Below are positions 33,901 through 42,300 of a stretch of DNA of 64,000 bases, piece by piece. The DNA is taken from the NCBI GenBank assembly GCA_025517525.1, contig JAOPJZ010000015.1, forward strand, positions 26,598 through 90,597, given 5' to 3'. Both the position numbers and the translations under genes were made by a program. The notes under the pieces are model-generated. The model worked only from the letters and a program-made list of their open reading frames with translations. It did no database searches and was not told where the DNA came from. The DNA is from Natronosalvus hydrolyticus (GTDB taxonomy: Archaea; Halobacteriota; Halobacteria; Halobacteriales; Natrialbaceae). Numbering within the stretch: the first letter of the stretch is position 1; each line of letters begins with the position of its first letter.

Positions 33901-35265
33901 TCAGGCCAGATCGCGGCCGGTTCGTTCGGCGACGGTCTCTGCGGCGGCCACCACAGCGTCTTCTGGATCGAGGTCGTCACGGAGCATTCGTTCGAACTCC
34001 GTGTTAATAGCATCCGTGACTTCCGGCGTGTCTTCGGAGAACTGGTAGTCAGGAATGTCTTCGGCCACGTCTGCGAACACGCGTCGAGCTGCCTGTCCGC
34101 CGAAGAAATCGAGCTCTTCGTCGAAGGTATCGTCGTCGTAGGTCGTCTCGAGCGCCGGGAAGAGGCCGAACTCGTCGTACATGAGTAGCTGCATCTCCTC
34201 GGTGGCGAGGCTCCACTCAATATAGTCCCACGCGCGATTTCGCTCGGCGTCGTCGATCTGGTTCGGGATCATCAGACTCGAGCCGCCCCAGTTCGAGGCA
34301 CGGGGTCCGCCGGGCTCGTGTGCGGGAATCTTGTAGACGCCCCAGTTGCCAGCCGTACTCGGCAGTTCGGCTCGAAGCGTGCCTTCCATCCACGCGGCGG
34401 AGGGTAGCGACGCGATGTCGCCGCTCTCGTACGCGCCGAACCAGGCGGTCGACCAGCCGTCGAGGTCGGCAGCGATGCCGGCATCGTACACTTCTTTAAT
34501 CGTCTCGGCGATCATCACCGAGTCCTCGTTGTGGATGTTGACGGCACCGTCGTCGGTGAACGGGTTGTTCCCAAGCTGGCGGAACTGATAGCGCCAGACA
34601 CCGTCGAGGTCGTCCACAGGAAGGTTCAACATCGAGACATCGTCTGGCAGTTTCTCTCCTTCCGCAATGAAGTCGTCCCAGGTTTCGATGGCATCGGCGT
34701 CGAGGCCGTGTTCGTCGTAGACATCGCGCCGGTAGTAGACGGCCGTGGGGCCGATGTCCCAGGGGAGTGCGTAAATCCCGTCGTCATCGCTCAGCGCGTC
34801 CCAGACGCCTGGCACGAAGTCGTCGTAAACGCCCGCTTCTTCGATCCGGTCGGAGATGTCGAGCACCGAGCCGGTATCGATGTAGGATGGTCCGTCGATC
34901 ATCTCGAGCATCGAGACGTCGGGAGCGCCCGAGCCGCTGGCGAGACGCGTCTGCAGGTCGTCTTTCATTGCCTCCCGACCGAACTCTTCGATGTTCACCG
35001 TGGCGTCGTGTTCGGCGTTGTACTCCTCTGCGGTGAGTTGCAGCGAGCGGGCTGCAACGTCCCAACCCCAGCCGTCGATCTCGTCGGCCATCGGGGCGTC
35101 ACCGTTGCCACCGTTGCCGTTACCGTTACCGCCGTTTCCACCATTGCCGCCGTTGCCGTCATCTTCTGAGTCGCCCGTTCCAATACATCCTGCGAGTGCG
35201 GCTGCACCGGCTGCCCCAGTGCCGATCATCATTCGTCGTCGACTGTAGTTGCTATTGCGTGGCAT
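33901..35265 (-). CDS. Sugar ABC transporter solute-binding lipoprotein
   Basis: A 454-residue exported binding protein. The signal SRRRMMIGTGAAGAAALAGC has the twin Arg of the Tat route and a lipobox (LAGC), so it is folded inside and anchored outside the membrane. A Gly/Asn linker (residues about 33-50) follows, then a type 1 extracellular solute-binding domain with features such as GIYALPWDIGPTAVYYRRDVYDEHG. The ligand is probably a sugar or sugar acid, judging from the dehydratase and dehydrogenase of the operon. The start at 35265 is chosen over 35313 because it gives the signal peptide. It is the first gene of the operon. Confidence 0.92.
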   Translation of the reverse strand: MPRNSNYSRRRMMIGTGAAGAAALAGCIGTGDSEDDGNGGNGGNGGNGNGNGGNGDAPMADEIDGWGWDVAARSLQLTAEEYNAEHDATVNIEEFGREAMKDDLQTRLASGSGAPDVSMLEMIDGPSYIDTGSVLDISDRIEEAGVYDDFVPGVWDALSDDDGIYALPWDIGPTAVYYRRDVYDEHGLDADAIETWDDFIAEGEKLPDDVSMLNLPVDDLDGVWRYQFRQLGNNPFTDDGAVNIHNEDSVMIAETIKEVYDAGIAADLDGWSTAWFGAYESGDIASLPSAAWMEGTLRAELPSTAGNWGVYKIPAHEPGGPRASNWGGSSLMIPNQIDDAERNRAWDYIEWSLATEEMQLLMYDEFGLFPALETTYDDDTFDEELDFFGGQAARRVFADVAEDIPDYQFSEDTPEVTDAINTEFERMLRDDLDPEDAVVAAAETVAERTGRDLA

Positions 35266-35300
35266 TGTCCCACTGACTATTCTCACGGAATGGCGAGTAC

Positions 35301-35340
35301 TACTTAAATGCACCGGTCGAGTTCACGGTGAACGCTTCAC
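35301..35340 (-). promoter_or_regulatory. Operon promoter with palindromic operator
   Basis: On the minus strand the TATA-like GCATTTAAGTA spans 35311-35301. Directly upstream lies GTTCACGGTGAACGCTTCAC (35321-35340), two overlapping palindromes, GTTCAC-G-GTGAAC and GTGAA-CGC-TTCAC. A site just upstream of BRE/TATA suits an activator, and the divergent IclR regulator is the obvious candidate. Confidence 0.55.
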
Positions 35341-35548
35341 GTCTATCATTTTCCGACTGTTCTGTAGAGGGAAACAGGGGCCTTTTATAAGTGAAAGCCC
35401 ACCGACTTACACTAAATATAGGACATTATTACCGGCTTTCCCTTCGTTTAACAGAGAAAAACGTGTATAAATCCCCACTCGATTCATGCCGTTCAGCTAT
35501 GGAGAACAAAGGTTTTGTAGATGGAGTACCGTACATCAGAGACGAACG

Positions 35549-36301
35549 ATGGGGAAAGATGCTGGCGTTTCCGTTCAGGCGACGGCGACGTCGTTTGCGA
35601 TCGTGGAAGCGCTTCGAACGCGCGAGCAGGCCGGCGTCACCGAGTTAGCGACCGAACTCGACCGGTCAAAAAGCGCCGTTCACAACCATCTTTCGACCCT
35701 CGAGACGCTCGGATACGTCACCAGTACTGACGGTAAGTATCGACTAACCCATCGGTTTCTTCGTCTCGGGTTAGCCACACGCGAACGCAACCCGATCTAT
35801 GCGGCGGCGAAAGCGAAGTTGCGAACGCTGGCTCGAACTACCGGTGAGAGCGTCAACCTCGTCGTCCCCGAAGACGACCACGGGGTGTACCTGTACCGCG
35901 TCGGCAACGGTGAGCATCCGATCGAGGAGGGCGGCAGCGTTGCCCTTCACGCCTCGGCGGCGGGCAAAGCGATCCTCGCCTATCGTGGTCACGAGGCCGT
36001 CGACGACTTCATCGACAGACACGGGTTGCCAGCTCTGACCGAACGAACGGTCACCGATCCTGCCACCCTTCGAAGCCAACTGCGCTCGATTCGTGACCGC
36101 CGTGTCGCGTTCGACCGCGGCGAACAGACCGAGGGCTGGCAGTGTGTCGCCAGCGCAATCGTCATCGAAGACGACCCCATCGCCGCCATCAGCGTCTCCG
36201 GCCCCGCCGACCGCATGCAGGGTAAACGCCTCGAGGAAGACACGACCGGTCTCGTGGTGAGCACGGCCAAAGCCATCGAACTCGAGGTCCTCTCTGACTG
36301 A
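35549..36301 (+). CDS. IclR-family transcriptional regulator
   Basis: A 250-residue regulator. Residues about 8-70 form the winged helix-turn-helix: SFAIVEALRTREQAGVTELATELDRSKSAVHNHLSTLETLGYV. The rest is the IclR effector-binding domain with YRVGNGEHPI, LHASAAGKAILAY and WQCVASAIVIEDD. The start at 35549 (MGKDAGVSVQATATSF) is preferred; the frame is open to 35486. A TATA-like GTGTATAAATCC lies near 35462-35473. It is divergent from the sugar operon and probably controls it in response to an intermediate. Haloarchaeal relatives activate xylose, arabinose or galactose genes. Confidence 0.92.
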   Translation: MGKDAGVSVQATATSFAIVEALRTREQAGVTELATELDRSKSAVHNHLSTLETLGYVTSTDGKYRLTHRFLRLGLATRERNPIYAAAKAKLRTLARTTGESVNLVVPEDDHGVYLYRVGNGEHPIEEGGSVALHASAAGKAILAYRGHEAVDDFIDRHGLPALTERTVTDPATLRSQLRSIRDRRVAFDRGEQTEGWQCVASAIVIEDDPIAAISVSGPADRMQGKRLEEDTTGLVVSTAKAIELEVLSD

Positions 36302-36431
36302 AACGGACAGTGATGTCGGAAATCATGACTGCAGGTTTCCGGTGAAAACTTCTCTACATCTCCTGAAACGTTAGATCTCGAGGATATTGTCGAACTACTA
36401 GTATTTACTCACAGCGCGCGTATTTACTCCC

Positions 36432-37160
36432 ATGGCTATTACCATCATCGACGCGATGACCGACGGGTACACTCGAACCGCTACTCGAGCGGGCGCAATG
36501 CTCGTCGCCGTCTTCGCCGTGTTATCGATCGCCAGTGCGGTGTTCGCACCGACTACACTTGGCCCGGCCGGAACGACCGAGACCGCGGTCGGCGCGTGGG
36601 GGCTGGTCACCGGCGTCCTCTCGTTCGTGTTCGCGATCGGGACCGTCGCCGCCGCCATCGTCGCCCTCCGAACGTTCGCCGCCGGAGAGACCGAGCGTAT
36701 CCCGCGTGCCCTCGCCCGCCACAAGATCGGGTTCGCTACACTGAACGCCATCGTAGGTGCTATCGTGTTCGGAATACTGGTGGCTGCCGGCACCATCCTG
36801 TTCGTGATTCCCGGGCTGTTCGTCCTGGTGAGTCTCTACTACTGGGCCGTGTTCGTCGCCGTCGAGGACGACAACGCCCTCGAGGGATTCCGACGAAGCT
36901 ATCGCCTCACTCGAGGCAACCGCATCCGCCTGTTTGGCCTCGGCGTTGCCGTGGTCGGTCTCGGCACCATCGCCCTCGCCCTGGTGAGCGCGCCGCTGGC
37001 CTTCTTCGGTATCGCTGGCGCACTCCTCGGCCAGGTCGCAGCAGCCGTCGTCACCGTCTACGCGCTGGCGACGACCGTCAGCGCCTACGAACAGCTACAG
37101 GGTCTCGAGGGTCTCGAGGTGGCCGAGAGTCGGGAAACGACGCCCGGAACCCCGGCCTAG
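36432..37160 (+). CDS. Hypothetical haloarchaeal membrane protein
   Basis: A 242-residue membrane protein with about five to six hydrophobic segments. The central FVIPGLFVLVSLYYWAVFVAVEDDNALEGFRRSYRLTRGNRIRLFGL, conserved in the family, resembles glycerophosphodiester-phosphodiesterase-associated or YciC-type membrane proteins. The first segment follows a short head, MAITIIDAMTDGYTRTATRAG. No enzyme motif is seen. It is preceded by an AT-rich region (TATTTACTC) at leaderless distance. Confidence 0.75.
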   Translation: MAITIIDAMTDGYTRTATRAGAMLVAVFAVLSIASAVFAPTTLGPAGTTETAVGAWGLVTGVLSFVFAIGTVAAAIVALRTFAAGETERIPRALARHKIGFATLNAIVGAIVFGILVAAGTILFVIPGLFVLVSLYYWAVFVAVEDDNALEGFRRSYRLTRGNRIRLFGLGVAVVGLGTIALALVSAPLAFFGIAGALLGQVAAAVVTVYALATTVSAYEQLQGLEGLEVAESRETTPGTPA

Positions 37161-37330
37161 TACCCTCCCAAACGTTGACTAATGAGTGAAACCGGACAAC
37201 AGCCATCGGTTTCACGCATCCGCTCAGGTTTGGGAAGCCACTAGTACCCTCCCCACCGTCGACCGGTGCGTATTTTTCAGACTACTGGAACTGCCGACAC
37301 AGGCAAATAACCTCTCGAAAAAGTCCAGAT

Positions 37331-38200
37331 ATGAGCAGGTTGCGTTCACGACAGCTCTCTCGACGTGCTGTCAGACTCGCGCGTACCAGTTCGCCATGGG
37401 GATTCCCCCTGCTGTATCTGGGCTGGGCCTATCTTTTCTGGCTGCCAGTGGTCGTCTCAGAAGCGTCCGTCTGGACGTACCCAAACGTGGTGTTTTTATT
37501 GATTGGCGGCTCGAGTCCACTCTTGGCTGGGCTCGTATTGCTGTGGACAAATCACGGGCGGGCTGGGTTCGTCGATCTCCGTCGGCGATTGCTGGAGGTC
37601 GGTCGGATCAGTAGCCGATGGTGGCTGATCATTCTGTTGTTCTATCCGCTGTTCACCCTCGTCGTGGCCAGCGTTGCCCTTCTCATCGGATTCACTTCCC
37701 AACCGCTGACCTTCATCGGGACCGACCGACTCTTCGACCCCGCAGCACTGTTCTTTCTGCTATCGGTTGCGCTTTTGTTTCCGGCGATCGAAGAGATTGG
37801 GCTTCGCGGCTACTGGTTCGATCAGCTCCAGGCACGCTGGAGCGCGTTCGTGAGTAGCCTGATTCTGGGAACCGTGTGGGCGCTGTGGCACGTTCCGCTG
37901 GTCTACATGCCCGGCTATTATGAGGGGACGACATTCCAGCCGGAACTCTGGTGGTGGCTTCCAAGCATCGTCCTGACTGCAATCATTGGAACGTGGGTTT
38001 ACAATAATACTGCACGGAGCGTTCTCGCAGTCACCGTTTTACACTTCCTGGGGAACCTCACCGGCGAGACGATGGGCTTTGCTCCCGAACTGTATCCGTT
38101 CGTCCACGTCGGGACTGCTATCGTTGCGCTCGCACTCGTGATACGGTTCGGCCCGGAGTCGCTACGTGGTCGGGATACGCCGCGGCCGCTACCGGAGTGA
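37331..38200 (+). CDS. CPBP-family intramembrane metalloprotease
   Basis: A 289-residue protein with about seven to eight membrane segments. Motif 1 is EEIGLRG with E154, E155 and R159. Motif 2 is WALWHVPL with H187, and motif 3 is HFLGN with H238. These residues form the active site of CAAX prenyl protease/bacteriocin-processing (CPBP, Rce1-like) enzymes. The substrate in archaea is not known. The ATG at 37331 is followed by a basic head, [20 protein letters not shown]. The 170 bases before it hold two copies of a short AGTACCCTCCC sequence and no gene. Confidence 0.85.
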   Translation: MSRLRSRQLSRRAVRLARTSSPWGFPLLYLGWAYLFWLPVVVSEASVWTYPNVVFLLIGGSSPLLAGLVLLWTNHGRAGFVDLRRRLLEVGRISSRWWLIILLFYPLFTLVVASVALLIGFTSQPLTFIGTDRLFDPAALFFLLSVALLFPAIEEIGLRGYWFDQLQARWSAFVSSLILGTVWALWHVPLVYMPGYYEGTTFQPELWWWLPSIVLTAIIGTWVYNNTARSVLAVTVLHFLGNLTGETMGFAPELYPFVHVGTAIVALALVIRFGPESLRGRDTPRPLPE

Positions 38201-38237
38201 ACAGCTGCCCATCGACGTTAGTGACCGACCACCGCAC

Positions 38238-38267
38238 TTGACATCCACCCACGACTCAAGTCGTGGG
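38238..38267 (-). mobile_element. Solo IS200/IS605-type end hairpin (relic)
   Basis: TTGACATCC is followed by the perfect hairpin CCCACGACT (38248-38256) and AGTCGTGGG (38259-38267). This combination is typical of the right ends of IS605/TnpB elements in haloarchaea. No transposase is next to it. It lies between converging genes and may now serve as their terminator. Confidence 0.5.
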
Positions 38268-38295
38268 CTTTCTCCTCGAGTCTGTGTAACCCCGT

Positions 38296-39264
38296 TCAAA
38301 CCGCCTGAATCGACTCGAGCAGCGAGCACTTTCGACAGATTTCTCGGGTCGTTGTCGACCCACACTCGGTACACTCGCGCAAGTCGGGATCGTCACCATC
38401 GGCGTCGTAGCGCTCGGCGACGATGCCAGCCAGTTCTTCGTAGCCGGAGAGAATCGAGTGTCGGGTGCCGGGGTGGTTCTCCTCGAGGCCGTACAACAGC
38501 TGTTGAATCTCGCCGCGATAGGCCTCGCTCGAGTGGGGACACTCGGTGATGTGGGCGGGCAGGTCTCTGAGGTGGGCGTACAGTGCCACCTCCTTTTCGG
38601 GGACGTCTCGCAGGGGTTTCGCTCGCGGGACGAACGCTTCGCTACTTCGACGTTCGGAGAGCGGACCGAGGCTGGCGTCGAAGTGCTTTGCGATCTGGGA
38701 GACGTCGCCCTCGAGGAAGTTCATCAGCGCGGTCTGGGCTTCGTCGTCGAGGTTGTGGCCGGTCAACAGGAGGTCGGCGTCGATATCCTCGGCGTAGTTC
38801 GAGAGCAGGTCGCGTCGGAAGACCCCACAGTAGGCACAGGCGGCCATGTTTTCGGGGTCGTCCTCGACCACCTGGTCCATTCGGACGTCGAATTCGTCTT
38901 CGTAGCTCAGCATCTCGTGGGTGAGGTCGAGGTCGTCGGTTAACTCGATGCAGGCGTCGAGGCTCTTGTCACGGTAGCCCTCGATGCCTTCGTGGATGGT
39001 GAGACAGATCAGTTCGATTCGCGGGTCCTCGTGGAAGGTCTCGTAGAGAATCTGGGTGAGGACGACGCTGTCTTTGCCACCGGAGAGGCCGATCAGCCAC
39101 TTTTGCGGATTGTCGGGCGTCGCCGACCGTGGCACCAGATCGTCCCGGCGAACCCGCCGACGAACGCGTTTTTCGACCGACTCGAGGAAGTGTGCCTCAC
39201 AGAGGTGTGCCCCGGAGTAAGCGGCGTGCATCACCGCGGGTTCGGCACACCGATTGCAGTTCAT
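38296..39264 (-). CDS. ncsA: tRNA 2-thiolation protein NcsA (TtuA-like)
   Basis: A 322-residue tRNA-modifying enzyme that adenylates and thiolates wobble uridine, using a SAMP-type sulfur carrier in haloarchaea. The N-terminal zinc finger has CNRC and CEAH. The PP-loop SGGKDS is at 61-66. The catalytic pair C143 and C146 lies in CAYCGVFRR, and TGHNLDDEAQT follows. The C-terminal zinc finger has CTEC and CRKC. All elements of the family are complete. It reads towards the CPBP gene, with the hairpin between. Confidence 0.93.
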   Translation of the reverse strand: MNCNRCAEPAVMHAAYSGAHLCEAHFLESVEKRVRRRVRRDDLVPRSATPDNPQKWLIGLSGGKDSVVLTQILYETFHEDPRIELICLTIHEGIEGYRDKSLDACIELTDDLDLTHEMLSYEDEFDVRMDQVVEDDPENMAACAYCGVFRRDLLSNYAEDIDADLLLTGHNLDDEAQTALMNFLEGDVSQIAKHFDASLGPLSERRSSEAFVPRAKPLRDVPEKEVALYAHLRDLPAHITECPHSSEAYRGEIQQLLYGLEENHPGTRHSILSGYEELAGIVAERYDADGDDPDLRECTECGSTTTREICRKCSLLESIQAV

Positions 39265-39427
39265 TGAACGGACCTAACGGGTTCCGGGGGAAACGCGTTT
39301 CGCTCTGCGCTCGAGTGGTGGCACGCGCTGCTGGGCGCACTGACGTAGCGGCAACATCAACTGCTCGAGTGGCGGCACACGCTGCCGTGACCGACAATAT
39401 ATGGTAGTTCCCGACACAGCCTCAGCC

Positions 39428-40300
39428 ATGCACGGCACTGGCGTTCCACTCGCGACGCCGTTCGACGAGGCTGGAACCGTAGACCACGCGGCACTCGAGG
39501 AACTGGTCGACTGGCTCGAGACCGCCGGAATCGACTTTTTCGTCCCCTGTGGCTCGACGGGTGAAGCTCCGCTGTTGAGCCTCGAGGAACGAATCGATAT
39601 CACCGAAACCGTCGCGAACGCGACCGAGAAACCCGTTCTCGCGGGGACCGGATTCGAGGGGTACGAACCGACGCTCGAGGCGACCGAACGGGCGGCCGAC
39701 GTGGGGGCGGATGCGGCACTCGTTATCACCCCGTCGTACTACGGCAGTGACGACGGTGCGCTCGGCCGATACTACCGAACCCTGGCTGATGAGTCACCGA
39801 TACCGATCTACCTCTACAGCGTCCCCAAGTTCACGGGTCACGTACTCGCCCCCAGAACCGTCGAATCGCTCGCCTCCCATCCGAACATCGCCGGCATCAA
39901 AGACTCGAGCGGGAGCCTCGAGTCCGTACAACGGCTGGTACGGTTCACCGACGAGATGGCCTTCTCGGTTCTCGCCGGGAGCGGAAGCGTCTATGCTCCG
40001 GCACTCGATGCGGGTGTCGACGGGGGCGTTCTGGCACTGGCAAACGCCGTTCCGGAACGGGCCTGTACGGTCTACGAGCGTTATACGGGGGGCGACACTG
40101 CCGGATCGCGAGCCCTGAACGCGGATCTGGTCGAACTCAATCGCGCGATCACCGCCCGCTACGGCGTGCCGGGGGTCAAAGCCGCGCTCTCGATTCGCGG
40201 TCAGTCAGTTGGCAACCCCCGCGGGCCACTCGAGGCGGTCGACGAAGCCGTCGTCGACGAACTCGAGGCCTTGATCGAGGGGGCACTCGAGGCTCGATAA
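39428..40300 (+). CDS. DapA-family aldolase (KDG aldolase or dihydrodipicolinate synthase-like)
   Basis: A 290-residue TIM-barrel lyase. The GSTGE loop is at 42-46, the catalytic Tyr is Y130 in IYLYSVP, and the Schiff-base lysine is K158 in GIKDSSG. The start at 39428 has a clear TATA-like AATATATGG about 28 bases upstream, which suits a leaderless mRNA. True DapA would be expected beside lysine genes. Here the sugar operon a few kilobases away makes a 2-keto-3-deoxy-sugar-acid aldolase plausible. The sequence alone does not separate these two functions. Confidence 0.82.
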   Translation: MHGTGVPLATPFDEAGTVDHAALEELVDWLETAGIDFFVPCGSTGEAPLLSLEERIDITETVANATEKPVLAGTGFEGYEPTLEATERAADVGADAALVITPSYYGSDDGALGRYYRTLADESPIPIYLYSVPKFTGHVLAPRTVESLASHPNIAGIKDSSGSLESVQRLVRFTDEMAFSVLAGSGSVYAPALDAGVDGGVLALANAVPERACTVYERYTGGDTAGSRALNADLVELNRAITARYGVPGVKAALSIRGQSVGNPRGPLEAVDEAVVDELEALIEGALEAR

Positions 40301-40434
40301 CGTCCTGTGAACGAGTTTTGAACGGATTCCCTTTTGGAGTCCGTTGCCACCGGGTGTAAACCAAAAGCAATTTCGAAACCCGAAATCGGGCGTGTTTGTG
40401 CTTACGGACAATTTTCATACTGACGGTCGGCGTA

Positions 40435-41547
40435 ATGGCCCTAATGGCGTTCTCTGGCGAATATGCTCATTTCTCTTCGCTCGAATTTTCCACAGGTGAG
40501 CTAACTGGGGCGATAGGAGATTCAATTACGGTCTTGCCGTTGCTCGTTGCCCTTGCAGCGACGACGTCGGTTTCGCTGGCTCACGTCTTTCTGGCGTTCG
40601 GTATTTTTCAGATCGTCTGGGGGCTGTTCTACGGAATGCCGATTTCGCTCGAGCCAATGAAGGCCCTGGTTGGCCTCGCAATCGTCGGCGCGCTTTCGTA
40701 TCCTGAACTGATTGGCGCGGGTTTGCTCGCCGGTGGCGTGTTGTTGGTCGTCGGCTGGCTCGGTCTCGTCGGTCGTCTCCAGCGAGTCGTCGGTGAACCG
40801 GTCGTCCGTGGGATTCAACTCGCGGTCGCCTTCCTGTTGCTCGAGGCGGCGTTCGGACTCTCGCTCGAGGCGCTGCCCGTTGCCCTCGCGGGACTCGCTC
40901 TTGTGGGATTCATGGTGGTTGCTGGGTACCGAAATGCCAGTTCGATCGTCGTTCTCGTCGTGGGTGGCGCTATCGCCGTGTCCCTCGCTGGGTTCCCGTC
41001 GCCGCGCCTTCCATCGATGACGTTCTTCCCGGCCGGTGGTCCGATGGTTAGTGCTGACGCACTCGAGGCGACCGGTGCTCAACTCGGGATGACGATCGGG
41101 AACGCCGCGATTGCAACGGCGGTGCTTGCGGGTGACCTCTACAATCGTCAGCTGTCACCGGACCAGCTCTCTCGAAGTATGGGCATCACCTGTCTCGCTG
41201 CCGTCCCGATCGGTGGCATTCCGATGTGTCACGGGAGTGGCGGACTGGCAGGCAAGTACGCCTTCGGCGCGAAGACGGCCGGTGCGAACGTCTTCCTCGG
41301 AATCGGCTACCTTGCGCTATCACTTCTCGCCATCGGAGCACTGCTTGCGGCGTTTCCCCTGGCATTGCTCGGCGTGTTGCTGGCCATCGTCGGCTTCGAA
41401 CTCGCCCGTGCCGCACTCGTGCCACTCTCGACCTCTCACGAAGGTGCGATCGCCGTGGTGATCGGGTTGCTTGGTCTCTTTGGCAACGTCGGATTGGCTT
41501 TCGTTGTCGGTATCCTTCTCTGGCAGATACTCGTTCAGTTTCGGTGA
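40435..41547 (+). CDS. Molybdate/sulfate transporter of the MOT1-like SulP group
   Basis: A 370-residue polytopic membrane protein with about ten segments. Hallmarks are GELTGAIGDSITVLPLLVALA near residue 20, a SulP-like first signature, FQIVWGLFYGMPISLEPMKA and IPMCHGSGGLAGKYAFGAKTAGANV. These match the putative sulfate/molybdate transporters related to plant MOT1. Uptake of molybdate would serve the cofactor made with MoaC, but this link is only inference. The start at 40435 (MALMAFSGEY) is one choice; 40444 is an alternative. Confidence 0.82.
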   Translation: MALMAFSGEYAHFSSLEFSTGELTGAIGDSITVLPLLVALAATTSVSLAHVFLAFGIFQIVWGLFYGMPISLEPMKALVGLAIVGALSYPELIGAGLLAGGVLLVVGWLGLVGRLQRVVGEPVVRGIQLAVAFLLLEAAFGLSLEALPVALAGLALVGFMVVAGYRNASSIVVLVVGGAIAVSLAGFPSPRLPSMTFFPAGGPMVSADALEATGAQLGMTIGNAAIATAVLAGDLYNRQLSPDQLSRSMGITCLAAVPIGGIPMCHGSGGLAGKYAFGAKTAGANVFLGIGYLALSLLAIGALLAAFPLALLGVLLAIVGFELARAALVPLSTSHEGAIAVVIGLLGLFGNVGLAFVVGILLWQILVQFR

Positions 41548-41593
41548 GGCCTCGCCACGTCCGTTTTTGTGCCTCGAGGACGAACGCCAATCG

Positions 41594-41728
41594 ATGACTG
41601 ACGCGCTGACGTGGCAGGACCTGTTCGAGCGAGGCGAGGCGGTCGGCGTCGACCTCGAGACAATTCGAACGACGAGGGAACGACTCCGTGCGGAAGCGAC
41701 CGAAGGAGGTGCGAGAGACGATGCCTGA
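41594..41728 (+). CDS. Small protein upstream of a PIN-like gene
   Basis: A 44-residue soluble protein, MTDALTWQDLFERGEAVGVD at its start, helical and acidic. It overlaps the next gene by eight bases (ATGCCTGA), so the two are translated together. The arrangement resembles an antitoxin in front of a PIN toxin, although no DNA-binding motif is seen. Small haloarchaeal proteins with the TW-x-x-LF pattern occur in this position. Confidence 0.6.
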   Translation: MTDALTWQDLFERGEAVGVDLETIRTTRERLRAEATEGGARDDA

Positions 41729-42194
41729 CCGGCCGAATCCGGCTCGAGTGGTCGCCGACGCGGACGTCCTGGCAGCGGACCTGTTCGTCGATGGCGATGC
41801 CAGAGCGGCCCTCGATCACGTCCGGCGACACGACTGGGTCGAACTCGTCGCGAGCGACGAACTGCTCGCCGAAACCGAAGTGCTCGTTGCGTCGCTCGCA
41901 AATAGCGACCTCGCGGCTGCCCACCGCGAGCGTCTCGAGGCTGAGCGCGTTCTCGTCGAACAACCGCCGGAGGACCATCCGGCACTGGCGTCTGCTTACC
42001 GCGGAAACGCGGCACACCTTCTCACGTACGAGGAGGGATTGCGCTCGGCCAAGGCTGGACTGACGCTCCAACCACGGGTGTCAGTCAGCATCCGGTCGCC
42101 TGATGCCTTCGCCACGCTGTTCGACCCGCAAAGCCTCTACGAAGCCGTCGTCGGTGGGTCCTATTCCGGTCCTGATCGAGATCCGCTCGAGTGA
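41721..42194 (+). CDS. PIN-like domain protein
   Basis: A 157-residue protein. It begins with VVADADVLAADLF, the first acidic strand of a PIN-type nuclease, and has LLAETEVLVASL and LLTYEEGLRSAKAG further on, which would hold the other acidic residues. The end, SIRSPDAFATLFDPQSLYE, is as in PIN proteins of haloarchaea. The ATG at 41721 has a clear Shine-Dalgarno AGGAGGTG about ten bases upstream, unusual for this window and consistent with reinitiation after the small upstream ORF. A toxin role is possible; RNA cleavage by a housekeeping nuclease is the alternative. Confidence 0.7.
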   Translation: MPDRPNPARVVADADVLAADLFVDGDARAALDHVRRHDWVELVASDELLAETEVLVASLANSDLAAAHRERLEAERVLVEQPPEDHPALASAYRGNAAHLLTYEEGLRSAKAGLTLQPRVSVSIRSPDAFATLFDPQSLYEAVVGGSYSGPDRDPLE

Positions 42195-42300
42195 CCTACT
42201 CTTCCGGAAAAGTTACCGCTCATACGGACCGATGCACCGTGTTGCCGGTGAGCACTGGCCTCGCCCGAACGCTCACTGTACCGAATCACAACAGACCGTA

